From positions 21,981,583 through 22,045,582 of the forward strand of contig NC_133901.1 in the NCBI RefSeq assembly GCF_964199755.1: a stretch of DNA of 64,000 nucleotides. The letters are read 5' to 3'. A model generated the notes under the pieces. That model made no database searches, was not told where the DNA came from, and saw only the letters and a list, made by a program, of their open reading frames with translations. Below, one piece after another: positions 41,301-49,219 of this stretch (positions within the stretch are counted from its first letter, which is position 1; each line of letters opens with the position of its first letter). A program made the position numbers and the translations under genes. Origin of the DNA: Larus michahellis. Lineage: Eukaryota; Chordata; Aves; Charadriiformes; Laridae.

Positions 41301-44300
41301 GACATTAGTTCTGACAAATATTCAAGTTCCATAACTGAAAAAAAGCCCTAATACTGCAATTTAAGCAGCAGCTCCAAAGCAATAGCAGCTGCTGACAAGT
41401 CACAGAATACCAGCATTCAGATGTGCTAGTGACTCTAGAGACGTGCCTGTGGTAAATAGAATACCATCATCTTGCATTTAGCGTCTTGTATCGTCCCCCA
41501 GCATCCCCAGCTACAGCTGGGCAACACTCATCTTGCCTTAGTTATTTGTTTGCTGACAACAAGGACAGCAAGGCAAAGTCCAGAGACCTGACAGTATCAC
41601 AGATCTGTGCAGCCCACACTGGCCTATCTCAGCTCTGAGAAAACACAAACCAGCCTGGAGCAGATGGATCTATCTCACAGCTGGTACCTGAGGTGGCTGC
41701 CCAGGCTGAGGGACACACTGCAAGGATTCCAATCATCATCTTGGAGCCAGGGTCAGGCAAGATGCCTATAGGGAGACAGAGTTAATCATCCTTTCTAGGT
41801 AAGTTCTGAGAAAGCTTCACAGATGGCAAGCCTCCTGCTGAAAAATTAGATTGGGAAAATCAACTATTTAACTCCTGCAGGTATTCTAGCTTCCTTTTCT
41901 GGCTTCAAAACTTAAAAAAAAGAGCTAGATTCTTATTGGTATTCACAGATCTACTATTGCAGCTTTTGTGCCCTCAAAAAGAATAGAACCATTACTTCTC
42001 ATTCTAGGAAATATCACCTAAAATAGAAAGAACTACAACTCCTCTAATAAGAGGATAATCTACAATGTTCCTGGAGAATGTTTGTGCATCAATGTTTTCC
42101 TCGCTCCTGAACTTGTAAACACATTCCTCTGACTGGTTATTATGAAATACCTGACAGCCTTAGCTGTATTAAGATTTAATCAAAAATACTTTGGCCCTAC
42201 TCTTTTAGTATACTGCTCAAAGGGGTTGTACACAGCAGCTCTTTCACTTCCTGAACTCTGTACTTTGCTTGCTGCTAGCAGCATAATCTGTTATGCAGTA
42301 TTAACACCTACACCCCATTTTTAGCGAACAAACAGGAGAGAAAGAAGTTTGCCAACATGCTAAACTGCAGGTGACGGATATATGAGTAGGCTTTGATCTG
42401 CTGTAGGAGGTATCCTAGATTAGAGGTAATACAGTGCAACAGTTTCTGAAAGCTTAAAGATCTAAGTAAACTCCCACCGTAAGGCAGGCTACATGAGTGT
42501 TATCTAGAGTCCAAAGCTTCTCTTAGAAATTTATACACGCCAAAGGTGGGTAACAGTCTCTGCTCTCTGCATTGGTCCGTATCTGCCACCAGAACTTGCC
42601 CACATAACGATGCAGCTGCATCCTTGGGTCTTATCAACGCAGCCTGAGCACACAAACTGCTAACCTTCAGCATTAGACCTTGAAGTTTAGAGGCAGGCAT
42701 TGGCTGTTACAGACAAACCTCTGCAAGGCTGCACCATGAAATTCTGTTCAGGTTTAACTCAGATATGAACTCTTAAAGATTGCCATTTCCTCTTCTCTCC
42801 TTTAAGAAGGGCATCACAACAAACTGAACACAAACATGTTAAGATTCAGCCCACACTATCATCCAAAAAGTGGGTACATCCCACTTCACCCTGCACAGTA
42901 CTAAGACAGTATCAGAATAACTGCAGACAAAAGCGGAATACAAAGGAAGCTGCTCAGTCCCATTCAAAACTTGTTATCCAGCATATAGTACAGAAAGCCA
43001 TTTCCACACAAAGGGAAGAGACCAACCAAGACCATCTTTCAAAGCTAGAAAACACCTCTAACACATCCAAGCATCACTGCTTGCAGCAAGCTAGGTAAGC
43101 TAGGTACAATTACTGCCACAGTTCAACAATGAGCAGTATCTACTACTGCTTCGAAGGGTCAAGATTTAAATCCTGCTGCTTTTTGGTAGGTATTACTACA
43201 GTGAAGGACGCCGTTTACCTCTTTACCAGGCAGGAAACTGCATTTTAAACTCTAAGAAGTCCTACTAAATTGCAAAATCAAGCTCTGAATAGGCAGGTGC
43301 TGTTCTCTGGAATCACAAAACTCTGTTTCCCTTAAATACCCACCGTTCAGCGCACACACTGCACACTATGATGTCTAAGAGCATGAAAATATTTAATATG
43401 CCACTATCTAACCGTACAGTTTGAGAAGCACATATGCCTTTTATCCTCTGATCATGCTAATGCTGTGCTGGATGCTTCCAGCACCCAAAACTCCAGCATT
43501 CTGGAAGCTTGGGACAGAACATCAAGATTTCTATCACATGCTAGAAGTTGATGGTACAACCCTAACACTAATATTGGCGCACTTAAGAGCACTTTGATGG
43601 CCTTTTACAACAGACACCCAATCTGATGGCTGAAAAAAACATCTTTGAGGAACAGGAGCCTGGCTCCAAATGCTTCAGAAAAATATTTTCAAATACCCTT
43701 TAAACAACATCAGGAAATATTTGGCTTCAGTTACCCCAAACTTACAGCATTTGTATATCAGGCTTTTAGAATTCAGTGATGATAACTCATAGGTCATATA
43801 AGAATTAAGTGTGCTTATCTTCTCTTCGGGGGCGGGGAAGGAAGGGGGCAGAATCCAATCAGTCACTTTAAAGAACCACTTATTAAGTCTTCCAAATTCA
43901 ACTACTTCTACTGCCTGTTTTCTACCGAGTTCAACTGGCACTTGAAAACAATTCCTAGCATGCCAACAAAAAACACATTCTTACCACCTCTCGACAGGAA
44001 GTCAAAACAGACCAGCACTTTCTGATTTCTCAGAAGTGCTGATAATCCACTTCAATAACTGCAGCTACAGTTTCACATTTTTAATATCATATTGACGTTA
44101 CCAGATCACTGAGAAGTATGACAAATTTGACAGTGTTTCTACCTGATCTGCATAAGAGCACCGTGACATGTCCTACACAAATTTTATTGCTTTAACGCCA
44201 GCTAACTAAAAACTAACAATATCTGGTAAACCTTACTTCAGTCAGGACAAGTTCACATCCTTTGCACTTGATCTCTTCCCCTCTCTCCCAAATCCTGAAT

Positions 44301-45895
44301 GCCATGGCTAATAGTAAGCTTTAAACTTAGAATATGCTGCTGCTATCTGCTGTGTTTGCTCTTTTTGACCTAATAATAAATATCAAAAAAGACAGTTCAT
44401 TAGTTCAGGTAACACCACGGCTCTGCTGACTTTCAGTGCTCATAACCTACTGTTACTCTCAAGGTCAGGCTTTTCAAATGAGAACTCATGCAAAAATTAA
44501 TGCAAATTCAGGTTTAAGAGCTTCACGTTACAACAGTAAAATTATCTCTCCACCAAGCCATCTCTCAAAGAATGCACTTGCATACTTTAACATGTTCCTT
44601 TCAATCACTGCCACAGTTTCTGGACAGGAGCTCTTAAGAAGCATCTCCTACTGCTCTTCACATTCAAAAAGTTACTTTCCAGGCAGCACGGGGGAAATTC
44701 CAGCTCTCACCACTACACTGCAGACCCCTCAGCTCTCTCCTAGTCAACAACCCCCTATGCTACCTCCTTCCTCATTTCCGCTTTCATTTGGTCTGAATAA
44801 CTGCTTAATGACATTACCAGCTTTCGTGACAGATGTTTCACATGCTTTGTGAGCCAGTGCTGAGGATCAGGATTAGACTCTGAAGACATTTTCCCTTCCA
44901 CCCAGAAACCCTTGTCCTCAGTGGCCCATCACTGCCTCTCCTGCAGATCTGCTAACTCACTCCCTGAACTGTTTCAGCCAGAATGAAGCAGGTTTGAGAC
45001 CTTCAGAATGGGCTTGTTGGGACTGAAGCAGCTCGGGGAGCTCTAAACTCTCCTGACAGACAGCGGAAGCAGTGATGTACCCTCAAGTGGTTCAGCCAGC
45101 ACAGCTGAGGGCAAGGGAGAACACATTCCCGCATTTTTGTTTCTGCTCACTACAGAACCCTTTTACACACATGAACGAGTTGTACTTTCCCATGTCCTTG
45201 GCGGGGGCTGGAACACACTGCTGTGGTGCACAAGCACCTTTTCCTACGGGTGGGGGAAGGCTGTCTGCAGCCCCGCGGGCCGAGCCGCTGCCTCCCTCGG
45301 CGGCCATGAAGGCAGCTCCGCTTATTTTCCTCCCTGGAACTGCAGCTTCGGTTACTTCCTTGTGGCTCCAGGCAAAGAGTCATGGCTGTGTGCCTCTTGG
45401 CAAAGTTAGCGCGTAAAAACGGACTTTTTTTGCCCCCCCGCCTCACACCTCTCTCCCCAGCGCTACACTTCCCGGGCTCAGCCACCTCCCGCCGGCTGCC
45501 ACCTCCCCCTGCTCCCCCGCTTCGGGGGGCCCCGGGATCGGGGAGATGGAGGCTCCGGGACTGGTGGGCTTTGAGGCCGGGGGGTCTCAGCCCCAGCCCC
45601 GCACGGAGGGAGACCGCCGAGAGAGCGGAGCGGACCCTCCACCAAGGAGCCGCCCGGGCCTACCCTGCCCGGCCCAGCCCCTGGCCAAGCCCCCATCGGG
45701 GAGCGGGCCCTGAGGCGGCCTCACAGCCCCGTGAAGCGCCTCGGCGGCCTCCGCTTACCTGTCCTCGCTGGCCGTGATGACCCCGTCTTCCTTGGGGATG
45801 AGGAGCGCGGCGCTCACCACGTCCTGATGCCCCTCGACCTTGCTGAGGAGGACGGGCCGGCTGCTCTGCGGCCGGGAGTGGATCTCAGCCGCCAT
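20332..45895 (-). CDS. WDFY1: WD repeat and FYVE domain-containing protein 1 (complete, 12 exons)
   Basis: Twelve coding exons join in frame to 1233 bases: 410 residues plus stop, the same length as human WDFY1. From 5' to 3' they are 45759-45895, 37751-37818, 35940-36013, 34663-34717, 32727-32877, 29926-30038, 27206-27332, 25494-25599, 23059-23160, 22194-22324, 21081-21189, 20332-20391. Residues 1-277 form WD40 blades, with markers such as RVWLK (about 49) and MWDIGG (about 225). Residues 278-355 are a FYVE zinc finger with paired CxxC cysteines and the basic HHCRKCG motif that binds PI3P. The last blade (356-410, IWDMTP) follows the finger. The start has a strong Kozak context (AACATGG). 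The paralogue WDFY2 is excluded by the N-terminal [12 protein letters not shown] and by [12 protein letters not shown]1 sits on early endosomes and is reported to recruit TRIF to TLR3 and TLR4. No frameshift or missing zinc ligand is seen. Confidence 0.98.
21081..21189 (-). CDS. WDFY1: WDFY1 exon 11 (residues 355-391)
   Basis: It encodes [20 protein letters not shown] through GSDRIVK, the start of the last WD blade. Acceptor TTGCAG, donor GTATTC, end phase 0. Confidence 0.97.
22194..22324 (-). CDS. WDFY1: WDFY1 exon 10 (residues 312-354, FYVE core)
   Basis: It encodes [14 protein letters not shown], the basic PI3P-binding and zinc-ligand core, and [16 protein letters not shown], the last ligand pair. 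The donor is GTGAGT after GA, end phase 2. Confidence 0.97.
23059..23160 (-). CDS. WDFY1: WDFY1 exon 9 (residues 278-311, FYVE start)
   Basis: It encodes [20 protein letters not shown] through LGLRQ, with the first zinc-binding CxxC pair and the WxxxD element. Acceptor TGTAG, donor GTGAGA, phase 0. Confidence 0.97.
25494..25599 (-). CDS. WDFY1: WDFY1 exon 8 (residues 242-277)
   Basis: It encodes [20 protein letters not shown] and [14 protein letters not shown], the blade before the FYVE finger. Acceptor TGCAG, donor GTAAGG, end phase 0. Confidence 0.97.
27206..27332 (-). CDS. WDFY1: WDFY1 exon 7 (residues 200-241)
   Basis: It encodes the blade with [19 protein letters not shown] and [19 protein letters not shown]. 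Acceptor CCTAG, donor GTATGT, end phase 2. Confidence 0.97.
29926..30038 (-). CDS. WDFY1: WDFY1 exon 6 (residues 162-199)
   Basis: It encodes [20 protein letters not shown] through LKGHE. Acceptor GTTCAG, donor GTAAAG, end phase 1. Confidence 0.97.
32727..32877 (-). CDS. WDFY1: WDFY1 exon 5 (residues 112-161)
   Basis: It encodes the blade beginning [11 protein letters not shown] and includes [16 protein letters not shown]. Phase demands that it end at CTACA with donor GTATCC, a weak splice site. Confidence 0.96.
33305..33729 (+). mobile_element. Truncated CR1 LINE 3' end in WDFY1 intron 4
   Basis: It begins around 'gaggctggagcacctctcc', a conserved segment near the end of CR1 ORF2, runs through the standard 3' segments and ends 'ccattctgtgattca'. 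It is antisense to WDFY1. Compared with 4620-4998 it extends about 50-60 bases further 5' and is otherwise very similar over its middle section. Confidence 0.94.
34663..34717 (-). CDS. WDFY1: WDFY1 exon 4 (residues 94-111)
   Basis: A short exon encoding [18 protein letters not shown]. Acceptor TTTTAG, donor GTAAAC, end phase 1. Confidence 0.97.
35940..36013 (-). CDS. WDFY1: WDFY1 exon 3 (residues 69-93)
   Basis: It encodes [20 protein letters not shown] and NGAIM. Acceptor GGCAG, donor GTAAGT, end phase 0. Confidence 0.97.
36388..36480. repeat. Perfect hairpin and nested inverted repeats in WDFY1 intron 2
   Basis: The arm GTTATATACAAGAACAA at 36388-36404 and its exact reverse complement at 36410-36426 are separated by five bases: a 17-bp perfect stem. 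Directly beside it lie ACAGAGTT (437-444) with AACTCTGT (461-468), and ACTCTGT (462-468) with ACAGAGT (474-480), so alternative stems share sequence. Positions in brackets are 36000 plus the value. Confidence 0.93.
37751..37818 (-). CDS. WDFY1: WDFY1 exon 2 (residues 46-68)
   Basis: It encodes [20 protein letters not shown] and a short tail (first WD blade). Acceptor CACAG, donor GTAAGT, end phase 1. Confidence 0.97.
37819..45758 (-). other. WDFY1: WDFY1 intron 1
   Basis: The longest intron of the gene, about 7.9 kb. It is AT-rich and contains a 16-bp direct duplication (40134-40165) and chance ORFs. I see no nested gene. The end nearest exon 1 is part of the CpG island. Confidence 0.85.
40134..40165. 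repeat. 16-bp tandem duplication
   Basis: The block attaataaccttctca is followed directly by attaataaccttctcc. It is a short replication-slippage-type duplication in WDFY1 intron 1. Confidence 0.9.
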
Positions 45896-46080
45896 GTTGC
45901 CGCGGGACCGGCCCGCCGCCCGTCAGCTGACGGCGCGGGGAGAGCCCGGCCGCCGCCGTAACGCTACGTGTAGCGGCGCCGCCCCGCCGGGCCGAGGTGC
46001 CCCGTGTAGCGGCGCAAGCCGGGGCAGGCGTAGTCTCTAGAGTAGAAGAGCCGCGCGGGGCCGTACGTCGTGGAAGAGCA
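45380..46080. promoter_or_regulatory. WDFY1: CpG-island promoter of WDFY1
   Basis: GC- and CpG-dense DNA surrounds the first exon. On the minus strand transcription should start between about 45900 and 46050. No TATA box is visible. A perfect 14-bp palindrome CCGTCAGCTGACGG (45920-45933) with a central E-box CAGCTG lies about 25-40 bases upstream of the ATG. The 13-mer CGTGTAGCGGCGC occurs twice on the plus strand (45967-45979 and 46003-46015), 36 bases apart. Confidence 0.85.
45759..45895 (-). CDS. WDFY1: WDFY1 exon 1 (residues 1-45)
   Basis: It encodes the N-terminus starting [12 protein letters not shown] and ends after GEDAG-type codons at the R of SEDR, phase 2, with donor GTAAGC. It lies in the CpG island. 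Confidence 0.98.
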
Positions 46081-47483
46081 GGAAAAGGAGATCCAGCTCG
46101 GGGCTGTCCTCTCCCCGTGCACTCTTGGGGGGCTTGTTAAATACAGGTATTTCCATCACCCCGGGGCCCGAGGAGCCCACCGCTCTCTGCCCGTGCCCGG
46201 CTGGCCCGCAGCCGTGGTAAGGCAGTAAAGAAAAGGATATTCCACTTGGAGTAATTAACGGGGGGATATGGACTGAGGAAGGATGTGTAGTCCCAGGAAA
46301 TCTATTAGCTAGTTTCTTTATGTCTTTTAAAATACAAGCAGCTGTAAGCCTTTATCCTCTGACTTCTTAAGCAGCTGGATTGTGCTGGTTATTGTATCGG
46401 TGCCCAGCGCGTGTGGGTTGATCAACAGCAGAATTCCTCCCCTCAGTGCTAGTTTTTTGGTCTCTCTTGGAACCATGGTGGTGCTTCACCTTTGGGGCCC
46501 AGCTTGAACCGGAGGAGCTCCTGCTCCTCGGGACTAACCAGGGCCTGGTGGAGAGGTTACTGGAGCTGGTCAGGACCCTTCTCCGTGAGCAGAGATGTAG
46601 CTTCTAATCCCAGGTGTAACAAAAATGTAAATATTTGAACAACAGCACGTCTGGATATAACCAACGCACACACACTAACCTTACATGAAAATCCTAACTG
46701 TGAGCTGGGCAAAGCTATTTCTGCTCAGGACGTCCCAGACAGAACTGTGCCCAAAGAGCTGAGCGACAAGATGAGGTGAGGACCAACCTCCCGGAGCACG
46801 GTGCTGGGGATCATACTGTTTCATAAACCACCACAAACCACGTCACACACCTGCAGCCAGTGCAGATGAATGAGGATCCCCCAGGATCCTGGAGGAAGGC
46901 AGCAGACAGCACCTATCTTTCCCCTGAACTGCCCCAAGAGAGGAATTTTATCTGCTTTGCTGGGTTTCCCAGATCGCCCTCCTCGAAACCCCTCACAACC
47001 TCCCCCGTCCCGGGCTGTGCTGCCCACTCCATGTTCTCCCCTCATCCTTATACCAGCCATTCCCAAGGATGTCATGGCCCTCAGGGGATTAGTTGGGATT
47101 TTGCATCTGTGGGGCCTCATCCTGGCTCATGCCCCGTCCGTCCCTTTCCTTTCCCTCCAGCAGCAAGGGCAGCAGAAGGTTTCCTGCCTGCTTTGCTGGC
47201 ATCACGGCAGGGGTCGGTCACAGCAGAGCTCACGCTTGGCTGGGGACCCCTTGGCTGCTGGGGACACCACTCTCCAGCAGCCCATGAACCCCGCTGGCGC
47301 CCAGGGCCGTCCCCTCCATCAGCCGCACCCCATCTGTGCGCAGGGAGCCCCTGCCCCCGGGGCGGCCGTGAAAGCGCCCCCAGCCCCCTCCAGCCCCGAG
47401 ACACTGGAACCACAACTCTGCAAAGGCCGCAGCTCCCAATAAATGCACACAGAGCTTGGGTGTGAAAAACATGAACACAACTC
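46081..47483. other. Intergenic DNA upstream of WDFY1
   Basis: No gene is recognised. The DNA is GC-rich from about 46850. Two overlapping plus-strand ORFs of about 200 and 190 codons (46860-47465) are open because stops are rare here; they resemble no family I know and lack splice or promoter support. Confidence 0.6.
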
Positions 47484-47489
47484 TTTATT
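47484..47489 (-). other. Polyadenylation signal AATAAA for the unrecognised gene
   Basis: The minus strand reads GTTAATAAAGAGTTG about 75-100 bases after the possible stop codons of the gene at 47563-48959. Its position supports that gene model. Confidence 0.6.
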
Positions 47490-47497
47490 AACAACAA

Positions 47498-47581
47498 CAC
47501 AACTACCTACAGCTACTAACAACACCACAACTGCCTACAACTACTAAGAACAACACAACCAACTACAAAACACAACTATAC
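47498..47581. repeat. 28-bp minisatellite, three copies
   Basis: The marker 'cacaacta/gcctac' starts at 47498 and 47526, and a diverged copy 'cacaaccaactac' at 47554, a period of exactly 28 bases. It lies inside the likely 3' UTR (or last coding bases) of the minus-strand gene. Confidence 0.85.
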
Positions 47582-48959
47582 ACAACTATATACATCTCTT
47601 CCTCTTCACACCTCCACTTTCTTTCCTCTGGTCTCTGCACATCTGCCACCCCTGGAAGAAAAACAAGTGGCACGGTCGTTTGGCTAACGAGCAGCACCTT
47701 GCTGAGCAGAGCTGGGGCTTCCCCAGCCAGCTCAGCAGCAGCAGCTGCTTCAGGTCAGGCTTCGCCCTGATGGGCATTCGATGGCCACAGCCCTGGGACA
47801 TGCTGGGGACAGCAGGACTCTGCCACCAGCACTGAGCCCCGCCTGGGCTCGGGCTTACGCTTGCCTGTCCTGGCCCTAAGAAACCACTCCCATCCCAAAG
47901 CGGACGGGGGCTCAGGGCAGCGCAGTGGGGGCGGTTGTGCCGCCAGGACGAGGGGAGCGGGCACCATGTCCCTGCAGCGGGGACCACCCACCCCAGCCCC
48001 ATCCCCATCCCGATGGCAGGAGACCCTCCCTCCCTGCGGGTAGTGCATGGGGAGCACATGCCTGTCCTCCTGATGGCGGGTCTACATCCATGGCCTCCTC
48101 CTCCTCCCCATCCACCTCCATTTCCTCATCCTCAGGCACATCGATGTCCATGGCCATCTCAAGCTGCATCCACATTTCCACGCTCCTCGCAGCCGCCTCC
48201 CCAGCCTCCAGCGCGAATTGGCACATCCTAAGCCGAAAGGCAAGCAGAACAGTGCATTGGTCCTGCCTGCACAACCCAGCAGACCCGTGGGACAGGGGTC
48301 TCCGCACCCCTGCCCCTCTCGCCTCCCGGGGAGAGCTGTGGGCACATCCCCAGCAGGAGCTCCTTGGCCACCAGCACCCACCAGTGCTGGCGCCCCAGTG
48401 TCTGCAGCTGGAGGCTCCTGTTCTTCCGTATCTTCTTCATTTCGGGGTGAGGCATGCTCCTGTGGATCTGGCAGAGCAGAGAGGGCAGGGGTGAGTGGCC
48501 CCGCTCCCTGCCCCATGGGGCCCCAGGCACACACCCCGGGTCCCCCACGCAGACCCTGCCCCCATGCTTCCTGGGCGCCCAGAAGCTCCTTACTCTGTGC
48601 AGGCAGCCTTTGGGCTCGGCGCTGCTGCGCTGGCAGGGCTCGGCTCCCACGGCTCCAGCCTGGAAAGGGGCAGCGCAGGCACCAGTTCAGGCTCTGGGCA
48701 GCACCCAACTGCTCCCGGCGAGCATCCCTGCAGCACCAGCCCGGGGCACCCTGGGCCGTGTGTGGGGACATGTCCCCCCGCGCAGGGATGCTGCATCCCA
48801 GCAGGGCATGAGGAGCCCAGCAGGGCTTCTCCCAGCCCCTGGCCTCGCAGGGGTGGGGGGAGAGGGGGAGCCAAGCTCCCAGCCCCCCGAGCACCAGGGG
48901 GTGCCCACCTCCGGGGAGTGGGGCCATACCTCTGCCAGCACACGCGGATTCTCCTTCAT
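47563..48959 (-). CDS. Unrecognised small spliced gene, acidic protein of about 137-168 residues
   Basis: I do not recognise this family. Five minus-strand exons fit one frame: 48930-48959 (MKENPRVLAE, Kozak ACCATGA, donor GTATGG), 48594-48659 (AGAVGAEPC..GCLHR, donor GTAAGG), 48382-48467 (IHRSMPHPEMKKIRKNRS.., donor GTGGGT), 48227 downwards (MCQFALEAGEAAARSVEMW.. then the acidic run MDIDVPEDEEMEVDGEEEEA), and a last exon from 47651 after a strong pyrimidine tract (TTTTTCTTCCAG). Phases agree at every junction up to exon 4. Its end is uncertain: a GT donor after 47992 gives a 168-residue protein stopping at 47563-47565; a GC donor after 48062 gives 137 residues ending in a basic KRKRCI tail with stop at 47586-47588. 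A basic segment (KKIRKNR) followed by an acidic block suggests a nuclear or nucleic-acid-associated protein, but this is only composition. An AATAAA at 47484 fits the 3' end. A non-coding transcript is the main alternative. Confidence 0.45.
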
Positions 48960-48992
48960 GGTCACAACGCTATGGGAGACGAATTGGGAGCA

Positions 48993-49075
48993 GGAAGGGA
49001 AGGGAAGGGAAGGGCTGGGTCGAGGGTCGGGACTGTCAGGAGCAGGAGAGCAGGGCTGTGTGGGGAGCAGGAGAG
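48993..49075. repeat. GGGAA microsatellite and 25-bp tandem duplication
   Basis: About four GGGAA units lie at 48993-49013. The block ggagcaggagag recurs at 49039 and 49064 (period 25). Both are in the likely 5' UTR or promoter of the unrecognised gene. Confidence 0.85.
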
Positions 49076-49113
49076 AAGGGCTGTCGGGCGCAGGGCAGAG
49101 GGGATGCGTTGTG

Positions 49114-49204
49114 CCCGTTGCCAGGGACTGGCAGTTGCAGATGGAACACGGGCCACGGCAACGGGAGCGCAGTGGGGATGGGGACGAGCCCCCTTAAAGG
49201 GGGG
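49114..49204 (-). promoter_or_regulatory. Candidate promoter with X-box-like inverted repeat
   Basis: The arms CCCGTTGCC (49114-49122) and GGCAACGGG (49157-49165) are exact reverse complements 34 bases apart. Each contains the half-site GTTGCC/GGYAAC bound by RFX factors. About 25 bases further upstream for the minus-strand gene, CCCCCTTAAAGGGGG (49189-49203) gives a TATA-like TTTAAG element. The position, 150-250 bases before the ATG at 48959, suits a promoter. Activity is inferred. Confidence 0.4.
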
Positions 49205-49219
49205 GCAGCTTAATACATA

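Noticed and set aside
46860-47465. Two overlapping plus-strand ORFs of about 200 codons
   Set aside because: Both frames are open at once in GC-rich DNA, with no promoter, splice or family support.
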